NCBI GenBank assembly: GCA_934476315.1
Contig: CAKSNQ010000002.1
Span: 1 to 64,000 of the forward strand
Reading direction: 5' to 3'
Length of the DNA stretch: 64,000 nucleotides
Source of the DNA: an uncultured Eubacteriales bacterium
Lineage (GTDB): Bacteria; Bacillota; Clostridia; Oscillospirales; CAG-272
A program made the position numbers and the translations under genes. Positions 43,648 through 51,920 of the stretch are shown piece by piece. Position 1 is the first letter of the stretch; each line of letters opens with the position of its first letter. Below the pieces are notes generated by a model that ran no database searches, had not been told where the DNA came from, and worked only from the letters and a program-made list of their open reading frames with translations.

Positions 43648-45222
43648 ATGGGAAGAATCAATTTTGTACAGATTTTGAAAATGGCGGCTTGTCTGATGCT
43701 CGCGGTACTGATGATCGGGCTTGCCGTCTCCGCCTTCGGGGCAGTTTCCGATAATGGCACGATCGGGGGTGGCACCACAGGCGGCACGACCACAGGCGGC
43801 ACGACCACAGGCGGCACGACCACAGGCGGAACCACCGGAGGCGGTGCGACTCCGGGCAATAAGGATAATACATCCGCCGATTGCAAGCATGTACCCTATA
43901 CGTCGTGTGCGGCTGCCGATGACGAGGTCCATAATGTTTGGACGCTGTGCGGGCTGTGCAATCAGTCGCTCGCTCAGCCGGTCAGGGAAGCACATACCTT
44001 TGACAGCAACAATACGTGCACGAAATGTAAGCGCGTCAAGGGCACCACTTCCACCGGGGGCATCGTGACCGTTGATCAGTCGACCGGAAATACCGTGACG
44101 GATACCACAGGCGGCGAAACGGGCGATGACGTCACCGATGGAAGCGTGCCGCAGGAGAAATGTAACCACCTGAAGAAATCCGCCGGGGCTTTGACCGGGT
44201 ATGCTCCGGCAGAAAAATATGTGTACCTGACGAACGGCTCTGTAAGTCACACGTGTCGGAAGGTTTGCGAGAAGTGCAACCATATTTTTAGTAGCACGAC
44301 CAAGGTACATAATTTTGGTTCGGATGGCGTATGCATCCAGTGCGGTGATGCGTGCAAGCACGCACAGCTGACCGCGGCGTCGAAAACTTATGTCGATCTT
44401 GACGCGGAATATCACTGCCCGTATGGTACCTGCCAGGCTTGCGGTCTTACGGTCAAGCTGGAGAGCAAAAAGGTCAAGCATCGCTTCAACGGAACGAAGT
44501 GCGCGGACTGTGGGCACGGTTGCTCGCACGAATGGGATTTTCCGGATGCTCTCGGTGCCTGCAAGTGCGATCTTTGCGGATATGAGTGCTTCCATGCGAA
44601 TGGTTTCGTCGAGGGAACCACAAGTGTGAAGTACGGTAGTGGCGGACACTGGACAGAGGGCGAGTGCGCAATTTGCGGGTATAACGAAGCCAAAAGCGCC
44701 GTGACCCCGCACACGCTCAATTCCTCCGGTCGGTGTAGCGGTTGCGCTTACCAGTGCGCTCACTCCAACACGGGACTGTCCTATGGCGATCGGAATTCCA
44801 CTCAGCATACGACCTATACCGAGTGTCGCGACTGCGGTTATATGGTATCGACAAAAACGGACGGACATTCTTTCGATGACGGAGTGTGTGTCGTTTGCGG
44901 CTACGGTTGCGAAGAACATACTTTTGCAGATTCCAGCACGGCAGATGGCGGTACCTGCACAAAGTGCGGGTATAAGTGCCAGCATGACCCGTGGGACCCC
45001 GCCTCGACCTTCGTGGAGGATTGGGACGAGGCGACGCATGCATATACGCCCATTTGCGACACCTGTAACATGATGCACTATGAGCTTGAAAACCATAACT
45101 TTATCAAGGGTACTTGCGTGGTGTGCAATTACAAATGCAAGCATCCCGGCGTGACCAAGGTCGGTGACATCTGCGGACGTTGTACCATGCAAATAACGGA
45201 TGTGTCGCAAATAACGAAGTAA
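43648..45222 (+). CDS. Secreted protein with Gly/Thr linkers and CxxC knuckles
   Basis: The 524 aa protein has a signal or anchor (MAACLMLAVLMIGLAVSAFG), then a repeat of GGTTT units (residues about 40-68), a second Gly/Thr linker (about 132-165), and 13 or so CxxC pairs arranged as units like GVCxxCGYxCxH separated by 30-40 residues. These probably are small zinc knuckles in series. Glycine-rich linkers between domains are typical of the filamentous-phage adsorption protein pIII, but there is no detectable sequence similarity I can claim. The family is unknown to me. Confidence 0.7.
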   Translation: MGRINFVQILKMAACLMLAVLMIGLAVSAFGAVSDNGTIGGGTTGGTTTGGTTTGGTTTGGTTGGGATPGNKDNTSADCKHVPYTSCAAADDEVHNVWTLCGLCNQSLAQPVREAHTFDSNNTCTKCKRVKGTTSTGGIVTVDQSTGNTVTDTTGGETGDDVTDGSVPQEKCNHLKKSAGALTGYAPAEKYVYLTNGSVSHTCRKVCEKCNHIFSSTTKVHNFGSDGVCIQCGDACKHAQLTAASKTYVDLDAEYHCPYGTCQACGLTVKLESKKVKHRFNGTKCADCGHGCSHEWDFPDALGACKCDLCGYECFHANGFVEGTTSVKYGSGGHWTEGECAICGYNEAKSAVTPHTLNSSGRCSGCAYQCAHSNTGLSYGDRNSTQHTTYTECRDCGYMVSTKTDGHSFDDGVCVVCGYGCEEHTFADSSTADGGTCTKCGYKCQHDPWDPASTFVEDWDEATHAYTPICDTCNMMHYELENHNFIKGTCVVCNYKCKHPGVTKVGDICGRCTMQITDVSQITK

Positions 45223-45241
45223 GTGAAAGCAGGTGGCACAC

Positions 45242-47188
45242 ATGAGCAAGAGAATCATTTCCATCATCCTGCTTGCCCTGACGCTCCTGTCCGCCTTGAT
45301 CCCCTGTGTCGGTGCAACCGACACGGGGGATAGCCCCTATACCTCGGAGGTCGCGCGGGAGCTGTCGGGATCAACGATCAACGGCAAAGCGTTCAATTTC
45401 GCGGATTACCCGAAAGATCGGTTCAATACCGAAGTCAGTGTTCTTTTCATCAATGAGGTTGGCTTCCGCGCCGGCTCCGACCAGTCGGACTGGGCGCTGT
45501 ACCTCTACCTGTACAACCCGTCCGGACAAGCCTATGACTTCACCACAGGCAAATGCGCCGTCAATATGGGGTATGAGTGGTCGGACACGGGCGCAGTCAC
45601 AGCCTACACCAAATTCGCCCTGGAGCTGGTCAGCGCGTCCGACGAGGAGGGCATGGAAAACGTGTTCCTCAAAGTCCGCGTCAAGGATAAGACCATCGGC
45701 GCCCGTACCTTTGCCAAGCGTCTGTCGGGTAAAAGCACCCGCATTTATGCGTTCTCCGAAGTCGAGCTTCTGATTCCGGGCAAAGTCAATGCCACGAGCT
45801 TTTCGTTCGCCCGCCGCTACGAGGTCACGGGCTATGACAAGGGCTACGGTACATATGCGTCACAGAATAACAAGACGGTTAAGGACACCGGGCATAACGT
45901 GATTCAGTGCAAGCCGGTACAAACGTACTGGCGATCGGACACAAGTTCCGGCGGAAAGAATCACCGCTGGCAGGTCAACGCGGTATACTTCTCGGTGCCG
46001 AAAGCGTATTTCAAGGAGTATGACAGCCTGGACGCCGTCAAGTGTGAATGGTTCGAAGCGAAGACACAGCCGATCATTGCTACGGATGATGTGACGCTGT
46101 ATACCAAACTTAAACCGTGGGTTGGCTGGCTGATTGGAGGAGATTACAACAACGGATCTACCGGAAGACGGTGGACTACGGATATTCCATATGGCTTGTG
46201 GACATCCAGTCAGTATTCCGTCAAGATGTCAGCCGGGCATGTTAATGCTTTTACGTATGGGTATAACGTGAGAAGAAATGCGGGCGTGTTAACATCGCCA
46301 CTTCTTGAGATTCCACCCAACATCAACCCTCTTGGTTGGCTTCTTCGATCAGAAGCGGGCGAGATCAAACTGAATCAGGAATTTGTCAGCAAGGACACCA
46401 TGCTGGAATATTACGCCAACATGGTGAAAGAGAAAGGTGAAGCCGCCGCACGTCAACTTCTTTTGACGAATACCGTGGACGAAGGTCGGAAATACGGAAA
46501 GCAGGAAGTAACCATCCATTTCGACGATACTTACCTTCTCGAGAATTACGACAGTAACCATAGTTGGTTTCAGAAGTTTTTAGACTATAACATTTTCAAT
46601 GGTGGGTGGAAGTATGGTACCGGCTATACCACAAAAACCGGCGAAACCTACGAAAACTTCCAGCCGATCAATATCATCGACTCTTACGAGGATATCGCCG
46701 CTACCCCCGCCCAGCTCGCTGAAAGCCTGTATTTCGCCACTGAGGAGGAAGCCCGTAAATTTAAGGAATACGCCACGGACGCCCTCAAACGCGACGAATA
46801 CGTCGTCCTGCTCCGCTACGCTGAGCGCGATTATTACAGCGAGGTCATGGAGGTCACACCCGCCATTTCCGGCACCGCTGTGGTCGCCGTGCAGACGGTA
46901 TTTTTAGACTTTGACATTATCGAGCTGGACTTCAAAAAGGACGCGGAAACGATCGTCGTCCCCGTGACGTCCAGCCCCACCAACGGCATTGGCGGCATCA
47001 AAGCGCCGCAGGTGGACGACACCAACCCGGGCAAATACCTCGGCGAGGCAGTCAAAGACGCCATGAATACCGGAAAGGACCTTGTCCGCCGCATCGTCGG
47101 CATTGTCCTGATCGTCCTCGGGGTGCTGGTGCTCCTGAAGGTCGTGCAGATCGGTGTCAGACTGTTCCGGGATAACCGGGACTGGTGA
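45242..47188 (+). CDS. Large exported protein with C-terminal membrane anchor
   Basis: The 648 aa protein has a cleavable signal (IISIILLALTLLSALIPCVGA) and a C-terminal span (IVGIVLIVLGVLVLLKVVQIGV) with a short basic tail, so most of it is outside the cell. The body is rich in aromatic residues and beta structure. Place (just before the small span protein and the ATPase) and C-terminal anchor parallel pIII/pVI of filamentous phages; this is inference. ATG at 45242 has AGGTGG upstream. Confidence 0.7.
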   Translation: MSKRIISIILLALTLLSALIPCVGATDTGDSPYTSEVARELSGSTINGKAFNFADYPKDRFNTEVSVLFINEVGFRAGSDQSDWALYLYLYNPSGQAYDFTTGKCAVNMGYEWSDTGAVTAYTKFALELVSASDEEGMENVFLKVRVKDKTIGARTFAKRLSGKSTRIYAFSEVELLIPGKVNATSFSFARRYEVTGYDKGYGTYASQNNKTVKDTGHNVIQCKPVQTYWRSDTSSGGKNHRWQVNAVYFSVPKAYFKEYDSLDAVKCEWFEAKTQPIIATDDVTLYTKLKPWVGWLIGGDYNNGSTGRRWTTDIPYGLWTSSQYSVKMSAGHVNAFTYGYNVRRNAGVLTSPLLEIPPNINPLGWLLRSEAGEIKLNQEFVSKDTMLEYYANMVKEKGEAAARQLLLTNTVDEGRKYGKQEVTIHFDDTYLLENYDSNHSWFQKFLDYNIFNGGWKYGTGYTTKTGETYENFQPINIIDSYEDIAATPAQLAESLYFATEEEARKFKEYATDALKRDEYVVLLRYAERDYYSEVMEVTPAISGTAVVAVQTVFLDFDIIELDFKKDAETIVVPVTSSPTNGIGGIKAPQVDDTNPGKYLGEAVKDAMNTGKDLVRRIVGIVLIVLGVLVLLKVVQIGVRLFRDNRDW

Positions 47189-47203
47189 TCGGAGGAGCGA
47201 CCC

Positions 47204-47305
47204 ATGAACAAAAAAAGAATGTGGAGATACGGCGTGCGTGTTCTCTTCGGCGCCCTTACGCTTTACGCGCTGGGGTACGTCGTCTACACGTTTACCGTGA
47301 TCTGA
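47204..47305 (+). CDS. 33-residue single-span membrane peptide
   Basis: The frame MNKKRMWRYGVRVLFGALTL... ends in YTFTVI after 33 residues. It has a basic N-terminus and one membrane span (about 9-31). GGAGGAG lies 7 bases before the ATG, and it starts 15 bases after one gene and ends 22 bases before the next. Its size equals the small coat proteins pVII/pIX of Ff (33 and 32 aa). Whether it is a coat protein is open. Confidence 0.65.
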   Translation: MNKKRMWRYGVRVLFGALTLYALGYVVYTFTVI

Positions 47306-47327
47306 AACAAAGAAAGGTGCAGATGCT

Positions 47328-49853
47328 ATGAGTATGAATAAACAAGAGTATAAGGACGCCCTGAGAGCCGCGAGAGCACATTCTGAGAGTGAGAGACGAA
47401 AACGGCGGGCAACAGAGCGCCGATGCCGCTCCCTCCTCAGGAACACGAAAAAAGAGCGTGCGAGAGCGGCACGGGTAGCGCGCCGTGAGAGATTAAAAGA
47501 GGAAAAGCAGGAAAAGCAACTGCACCTCAAAGCCAAAAAGAGCCACAGAGCCGAGGCAAGAGCAAAACGTCGGGAGCAGTCCCGGCAAAAGAAGTGGGAA
47601 ACCGCAATCAGAAAAGCCTCGGGCGTCCGCAAGGGCGCCCTTTGCTCTGCATTTTGCGCCCTGCGACGTTTTTTCCGTCGGATAGGTCAACGAACCGTCG
47701 GAATGTTTCATGCGCTCCTTGGGGTGAATTTTCGGGCGTGGGTGCTGTTTGTCGGTCTGTGCCTGTCGGTTGCCGCCCTTTTTTGGCTTTTCCCGGTCTC
47801 CCTGGAGCGTCTTGTGGGCGCGTGGGGAGATCTCCGGGGTGCTGTCGTCTATTACTTTGTGAAGATGGCAGGCGGCGAGCCGACGGGAGAGCTGAGCGTC
47901 AACACCATGCCGCAGATTGATCTGCGACGTGTCTGCCCGTTTGACCTGGATAACCTGTTGCGCAAGCTGTCCGCCCTGCCCGGGGCATTATGCTCAAAGG
48001 AGATGTTGACACGCTACTTTGCCGCCACCGGGCGGGTGCTGTATTATATCAGCTTCTACGGGCTTATGTTTTTGCCGCTGGGGATCCTCGGCTGGATTTT
48101 ATTCCGGCGATACCTGTTTGCCCCCCGCACAGAGCACGGGGACACCAAGCCTTACCGTTTCTTCCAAGGGAAGTTGTTGCCGCCCGTGCGCCGCGTGACC
48201 TGCGCGGTCCGGAACTTTCTTGCCTATGCGGATACAACGCCGTACCCCACGCTCTACCTGCTGGTGTGGCTGGTCAACCTTAATCTTGTCACCGTGCTCG
48301 CCGAGTTCTACGCCTGGTATTTTTACGCCGCGGCATCGCTGTCCTTTGCCTCGGTCGGCGTCAATCTGTGCCGGCTGGCGGTTGATCTTCTGATCGCTTT
48401 CTGGTCTGCCCCTCTGATCGTGTGGATCCTCCTCGGGTTCAAGATCTTCGACGCCTGGCGGCGGCGCATTGGGTATATGCTCCTGCGCCACCATGAAGCA
48501 AAGAACGCCGGGTTTTTCTCGGGTCTTGCCGTCGCCGTCCTCGTCGTCGGCACCATGGGCAAGGGCAAGACCCAGCTCATTACCGATATGGGACTGACCG
48601 GGCAGAATTATTTCCGCCGCAAGGCGCGTGAGCTGATTTTGCGGGTGGATATGCAGTTTCCGCACTTTCCGTGGCAACGCTTCGAGGACGCGCTTGGGTG
48701 CGCCGTCCGCGCCGGAGCCATCCATAACTGGGCGGACTGCAAATATTTTGTCCGCCGCCGTAGGGCAGTTTATGAGAGAAACCCCACCCCGCATAACATG
48801 TGGGGCTACCGCGCCGAGCTTCACGGAGATACCTATCGGGACGACCTCGGCGCCCGCTCCCTGTGGGACGCGCTGGAGAGCTACGCCCGGCTGTATTATC
48901 TGTACGCGCTGAACAGCTCGCTCATCAGCGCCAATTATAGCGTCAGAGATGACGCAACCCCCGTGTGCCTCGGCAATTTCCCCACGTGGAACGATGACTT
49001 TTTCGAGCGTGCCGTGCCGGAGATCGAGGAATATTGCCACATCCTGGACTTTGATACCTTGCGCACCGGCAAGCTCGTCGAGGAAGATAACCCGTTCCGC
49101 GGCTCCAAGGAGTTCGGCGTCGATCTTTTGTCCGAGCTGGGCAAGGAACGCGGGAACATGCTGGAGAACCGGGGGCTGAAAAAACAGGACGAACAGACCA
49201 ACCCCCTTAACGACGGCTTTGACAACCGTGTCAAAATGCACCGACACGGGGCAGTCGTGGAAAATTTCTGCTTTGCGAAAATTCTCGGAGACGAACAGCG
49301 GGACAGCTCGCTGGGCGCCAACCTGCGGGAGCTGTGCTCCATCGTGGACATCGCCGACCGGGAGGACTCGCTCCTGACCATGCCGGGCTACGCCCTCGGG
49401 AGCCTGCTTTGGGGACTGTTCTTTGAAAAGTTCGTGGACCTGTACGGAACCCTGCGGTACCGCCGCGGCGACCATTCGCTGTTTCTGTACCTGTTCAAAT
49501 CGGTTTTCGGTGTCCTGTATCGTCATCATATGCACATTGTCAATACCTTCGGCTTTTCCGAGCTGACCCTGCAAACGGCATCCGGAAGCGGCAAAGATCT
49601 CCCGGAGAAGCATAAATACTACCTTGCGTATAAGAAAATTTACGCAAGACGGTATAAAACGGACTGCTACGGCGAGCTGTTTGCCACGCAAGCGGCGGCA
49701 TCCGGAACAGGACTGGCGGACTACCCGACCTATGCGGACTTGCAGGCAAACACCGACGAGCTTCACAGCCAGCATAGCTATTTTATGGATTCGATCATCC
49801 GCCAATTCGGCGCCGACGACGACCAAGCCCCCGCTCCGAGATCGCCGAAATGA
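47328..49853 (+). CDS. Membrane P-loop ATPase, pI/Zot- or coupling-protein-like
   Basis: The 841 aa protein has a very basic N-terminus (about 1-115), four membrane segments (about 137-155, 237-260, 309-345, 353-373) and a cytoplasmic ATPase domain with Walker A LVVGTMGKGKTQL (from residue 405). Later FGVDLLSELGKER could hold the Walker B acidic pair, and KMHRHGAVVENFCFAKILGDEQRDSSLGANLRE resembles the sensor/Gln stretch of Zot-like ATPases (RH.G...Q). In Ff pI and Zot the ATPase precedes the membrane span; here it follows, as in VirD4/TcpA coupling proteins. Likely an ssDNA export or virion-extrusion motor. Confidence 0.75.
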   Translation: MSMNKQEYKDALRAARAHSESERRKRRATERRCRSLLRNTKKERARAARVARRERLKEEKQEKQLHLKAKKSHRAEARAKRREQSRQKKWETAIRKASGVRKGALCSAFCALRRFFRRIGQRTVGMFHALLGVNFRAWVLFVGLCLSVAALFWLFPVSLERLVGAWGDLRGAVVYYFVKMAGGEPTGELSVNTMPQIDLRRVCPFDLDNLLRKLSALPGALCSKEMLTRYFAATGRVLYYISFYGLMFLPLGILGWILFRRYLFAPRTEHGDTKPYRFFQGKLLPPVRRVTCAVRNFLAYADTTPYPTLYLLVWLVNLNLVTVLAEFYAWYFYAAASLSFASVGVNLCRLAVDLLIAFWSAPLIVWILLGFKIFDAWRRRIGYMLLRHHEAKNAGFFSGLAVAVLVVGTMGKGKTQLITDMGLTGQNYFRRKARELILRVDMQFPHFPWQRFEDALGCAVRAGAIHNWADCKYFVRRRRAVYERNPTPHNMWGYRAELHGDTYRDDLGARSLWDALESYARLYYLYALNSSLISANYSVRDDATPVCLGNFPTWNDDFFERAVPEIEEYCHILDFDTLRTGKLVEEDNPFRGSKEFGVDLLSELGKERGNMLENRGLKKQDEQTNPLNDGFDNRVKMHRHGAVVENFCFAKILGDEQRDSSLGANLRELCSIVDIADREDSLLTMPGYALGSLLWGLFFEKFVDLYGTLRYRRGDHSLFLYLFKSVFGVLYRHHMHIVNTFGFSELTLQTASGSGKDLPEKHKYYLAYKKIYARRYKTDCYGELFATQAAASGTGLADYPTYADLQANTDELHSQHSYFMDSIIRQFGADDDQAPAPRSPK

Positions 49854-49854
49854 C

Positions 49855-49880
49855 CAAATTCGCAAGCGCTTGCGAATTTG
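49855..49880. other. 26 bp perfect palindrome behind the ATPase gene
   Basis: The two 13-base halves around GC|GC are exact complements (AAATTCGCAAGC / GCTTGCGAATTT core). It starts one base after the ATPase stop. No U-tract follows, so it is not a classic terminator. Confidence 0.7.
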
Positions 49881-50030
49881 AAACAGGCAGTGTTGCAGGA
49901 CGCTCTCAAAGAGAGATTGCATATTACCGATCGCTGAGCGCATACAGAGGAGCCACATCCGAAAGGACGCGGCTCTTTTTGCTGTTACCGAGACACCGGA
50001 TAAGTATATCTCCTATCTACATCTATTTAC

Positions 50031-50600
50031 TACGACAGCCATTCTACACCCTCTTGTCTTTCTCGTCCTCCTCACCTTTATACTCTCTCTTTGTCTTCTT
50101 CAACCGGACTTCACTGCCCTGTAACTACTGTCATATGCATACTCTCCCCACTCGTCTTTCTTCACCGCGATAGCCACTCTAACCCCTCTCATCTTTCCCG
50201 TCACCCCTCACCTTTTTACGCTCTCTTTGTCTTCTTCAACCGGACTTCGCTGCCCTGTAACTACTGTCAAATGCACACTCTCCCCATTCGTCTTTCTTCC
50301 CCCCGCGATAGCCATTCTTAACCCTCTCGTCTTTCCCGTCCCCCTCACCTTTTTACGCTCTCTTTGTCTGCTCCAACCGGACTCCACTGCCCTGTAATTA
50401 CTGTCATATGCATACTCTCCCCACTCGTCTTTCTTCACCGCGATAGCCACTCTAACCCCTCTCGCCTTTCCCGTCACCCCTCACCTTTTTACGCTCTCTT
50501 TGTCTTCTTCAACCGGACTCCACTGCTCTGTAACTACTGTCATATGTACGTTCCCCCGCCTATCTCCACCTATCCGCCTCGTCTACCCGCGATAGCGACA
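50031..50600. repeat. 136-137 bp pyrimidine-rich tandem repeat
   Basis: The landmark CAACCGGACT occurs at 50101, 50237, 50374 and 50510, giving periods of 136, 137 and 136. Units keep TACTGTCATATGCATAC, CGCGATAGCCA and CACCTTTTTACGCTCT blocks; the plus strand is strongly C/T-rich. A truncated unit precedes and a degenerate one ends the array. Confidence 0.9.
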
Positions 50601-50728
50601 ACTGATCTGAACTTTCTCGGTCAGCAAACCATTTTGAATATGCAACGAAACGTCACGCTCCTTGTGGATCCTCGGGGCGACGCCCGAACCATCGGAAAGC
50701 CGCCGAACCCACCCACGCTCTGATCTCC

Positions 50729-50754
50729 ATGGTGAGGGGCAAGCCCCTCGCCAT
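50729..50754. other. Strong 12 bp hairpin with AA loop
   Basis: ATGGTGAGGGGC (50729-50740) pairs with GCCCCTCGCCAT (50743-50754) with a single G-U pair. No U-tract. Confidence 0.6.
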
Positions 50755-51020
50755 ATTGACCCAAGCGGTAGCGCGGGCAGAGCGACGCACAGCAGAAAAA
50801 TCCAACAGTTGAAACTAATGCACCGGTGGTCGTAAATCCGACCGCTGAATCAAGGAACTGTGCACTGCACAATGCCCTGCCCGCCCCCGCTCATCCGCCT
50901 TATCCAACTCGCGTCCCTTGCAAACTGTCAGCGTCAGCTAAAGCACACCGCCCGCGATAGCGGCAACTGAATAAAAGCATCTGTATTCTCCGCCGCAAAG
51001 CGGCGCAGCTGAATAAAAGA

Positions 51021-51050
51021 CGCAAATTCGCAATCGCTTGCGAATTTGCG
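51021..51050. other. Second AAATTCGCAA palindrome
   Basis: CGCAAATTCGCAA (51021-51033) and TTGCGAATTTGCG (51038-51050) pair perfectly around TCGC. The AAATTCGCAA/TTGCGAATTT core is shared with the palindrome at 49855. Confidence 0.7.
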
Positions 51051-51064
51051 CCGTTATTCGTCTC

Positions 51065-51130
51065 CGATCGCAAAAGGAAGAGGGCGGCGGAAAGCGCATA
51101 TGCGCGCCCGCCGCCCGGCTTTTGCGATCG
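51065..51130. other. Compound hairpin near attR
   Basis: CGATCGCAAAAG (51065-51076) pairs with 51119-51130, GGGCGGCGG (51082-51090) pairs with CCGCCGCCC (51108-51116), and the tip holds the palindrome GCGCATATGCGC (51094-51105). Confidence 0.65.
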
Positions 51131-51212
51131 AACGTTACAAAGTTATACGAATAAAATTCAATACAACATCAAAAATGTATTGATATATAAAGGGTTCTTG
51201 TGTAACAAAATT

Positions 51213-51373
51213 GGTTCAAGTCCCGTTTCTCGCACCAACGCAAAAAGCAAGGAAAAACACCGCATTTCAGGGTTTTCCCTTGCTTTTTCTATGTTTTTCG
51301 GCTCTTTTGATTGCACGCTGGCGCAAAAATTATTCCTTGGGAAAGGGATAAATTATCAGAAAAAATGCGTTTT
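51213..51373. repeat. attR: right 161 bp direct repeat
   Basis: It begins with the last 25 bases of the tRNA-Leu gene including CCA and copies the terminator. Differences from attL are one T-to-C in the terminator stem and two changes in CCTTTGAAAAGG / CCTTGGGAAAGG. Confidence 0.93.
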
Positions 51374-51429
51374 TCACACGAAATTTTCACACGGATTCAA
51401 AACATTTTCCACAAGAAAATGAACGAAAG

Positions 51430-51750
51430 ATGCATGCGCATGGAAAACGCGGAGACAACTCCCCCCGGAATTTTTTCGGCAACGGCTTTTTTGACTGGCA
51501 AATTTCAAACAAAATCCATGAGAACATGTAGAAGGATCGTCAGTACAACGCGGAGAAGTATTGGGGCGGATTTCCCAAAGCCCCCCTGCCCTCCGGCTAC
51601 CGTCTCCCGGATTGGGCGATCGGCGGCTTCAAAAAGCACGACGCGCCGGTTCTCTCACCGCGCGCGGGCGAGTGTGACTGCTGTCATTTCGGCGGCAGTG
51701 AGTACTACACCTGTCTTGCCGTATCCGACAATGTCAAGGCGGGCGGCTGA
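51430..51750 (+). pseudogene. Small gene interrupted by an amber codon beside attR
   Basis: From ATG at 51430 the frame reads ...NSPRNFFGNGFFDWQISNK, meets TAG at 51529-51531 and continues for 72 codons (KDRQYNAEKYWGGFPKAPL ... ECDCCHFGGSEYYTC) to TGA at 51748-51750. Composition on both sides of the TAG looks protein-like with matching register, so a single nonsense mutation is likely. The family is not recognised. It is the first chromosomal gene-like sequence past attR. Confidence 0.5.
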
Positions 51751-51866
51751 CCGACGACCGATGGTCGATGGTAGATGATGTTCCGCGATTTCAGCACGAC
51801 TTCCGGAAGCGTCAAGCAAAAAAGTGCCCGATTCCGCGCTTTCCGCACAGGACCGGGCGCCGGAAC

Positions 51867-51903
51867 GGGGCTGTTAAAAAACATCGAGTTTTTTAACAGC
51901 CCC
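51867..51903. terminator. Bidirectional terminator before the regulator gene
   Basis: A perfect 16 bp stem starting GGGGCTGTTAAAAAAC (51867-51882, complement 51888-51903) with 5-base loop and T runs. It follows the minus-strand regulator gene stop at 51921. Confidence 0.8.
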
Positions 51904-51920
51904 GTTTTTGTTGCGGTTTT

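Larger units (their letters stand above)
49854..51212. other. 1.36 kb structured non-coding region
   Basis: No convincing gene is present. It holds two related palindromes (49855-49880 and 51021-51050), a 136 bp tandem array (about 50031-50600), a 12 bp stem hairpin (50729-50754), a compound hairpin (51065-51130) and a 20 base repeat CCCGCGATAGCGACAACTGA (50586-50605) recurring at 50951-50970 with one change. It could be the packaging/replication intergenic region of the element. Confidence 0.7.
30958..51373. mobile_element. 20.3 kb tRNA-Leu-integrated element with CRESS-type replicon
   Basis: The element lies between two 161 bp direct repeats, the left one overlapping the tRNA-Leu 3' end. 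It holds an integrase next to the left end, a repressor and divergent promoter, an HUH-helicase Rep with a TAGTATTAC stem-loop origin, cargo genes, a secretion/extrusion-like operon (membrane-anchored proteins plus a P-loop ATPase) and a 1.36 kb structured non-coding region. No terminase, portal, major capsid, tail, VirB4 or relaxase gene is seen. A filamentous-phage-like prophage is the best guess; an integrative mobilisable element is the alternative. Confidence 0.9.

Noticed and set aside
43195..45324. A 709-codon minus-strand open frame across the export operon
   Set aside because: It runs opposite to genes with signal peptides, Shine-Dalgarno sites and ordered CxxC units; it has no start signal of its own.
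50031..50723. CRISPR-like array or repeat protein in the 136 bp repeats
   Set aside because: Units are too long and contiguous, without spacers, and the period (136/137) shifts the reading frame at every unit, so neither a CRISPR nor a repeat protein fits.
30958..51373. Integrative conjugative element
   Set aside because: No VirB4, VirB6, relaxase or oriT-like genes are visible; the ATPase alone does not make a conjugation system. Mobilisation by a helper remains possible.
51311..51778. 155-codon frame from inside attR
   Set aside because: Arg/Thr/Ser-rich shadow of the better frame with the amber codon (51430-51750).
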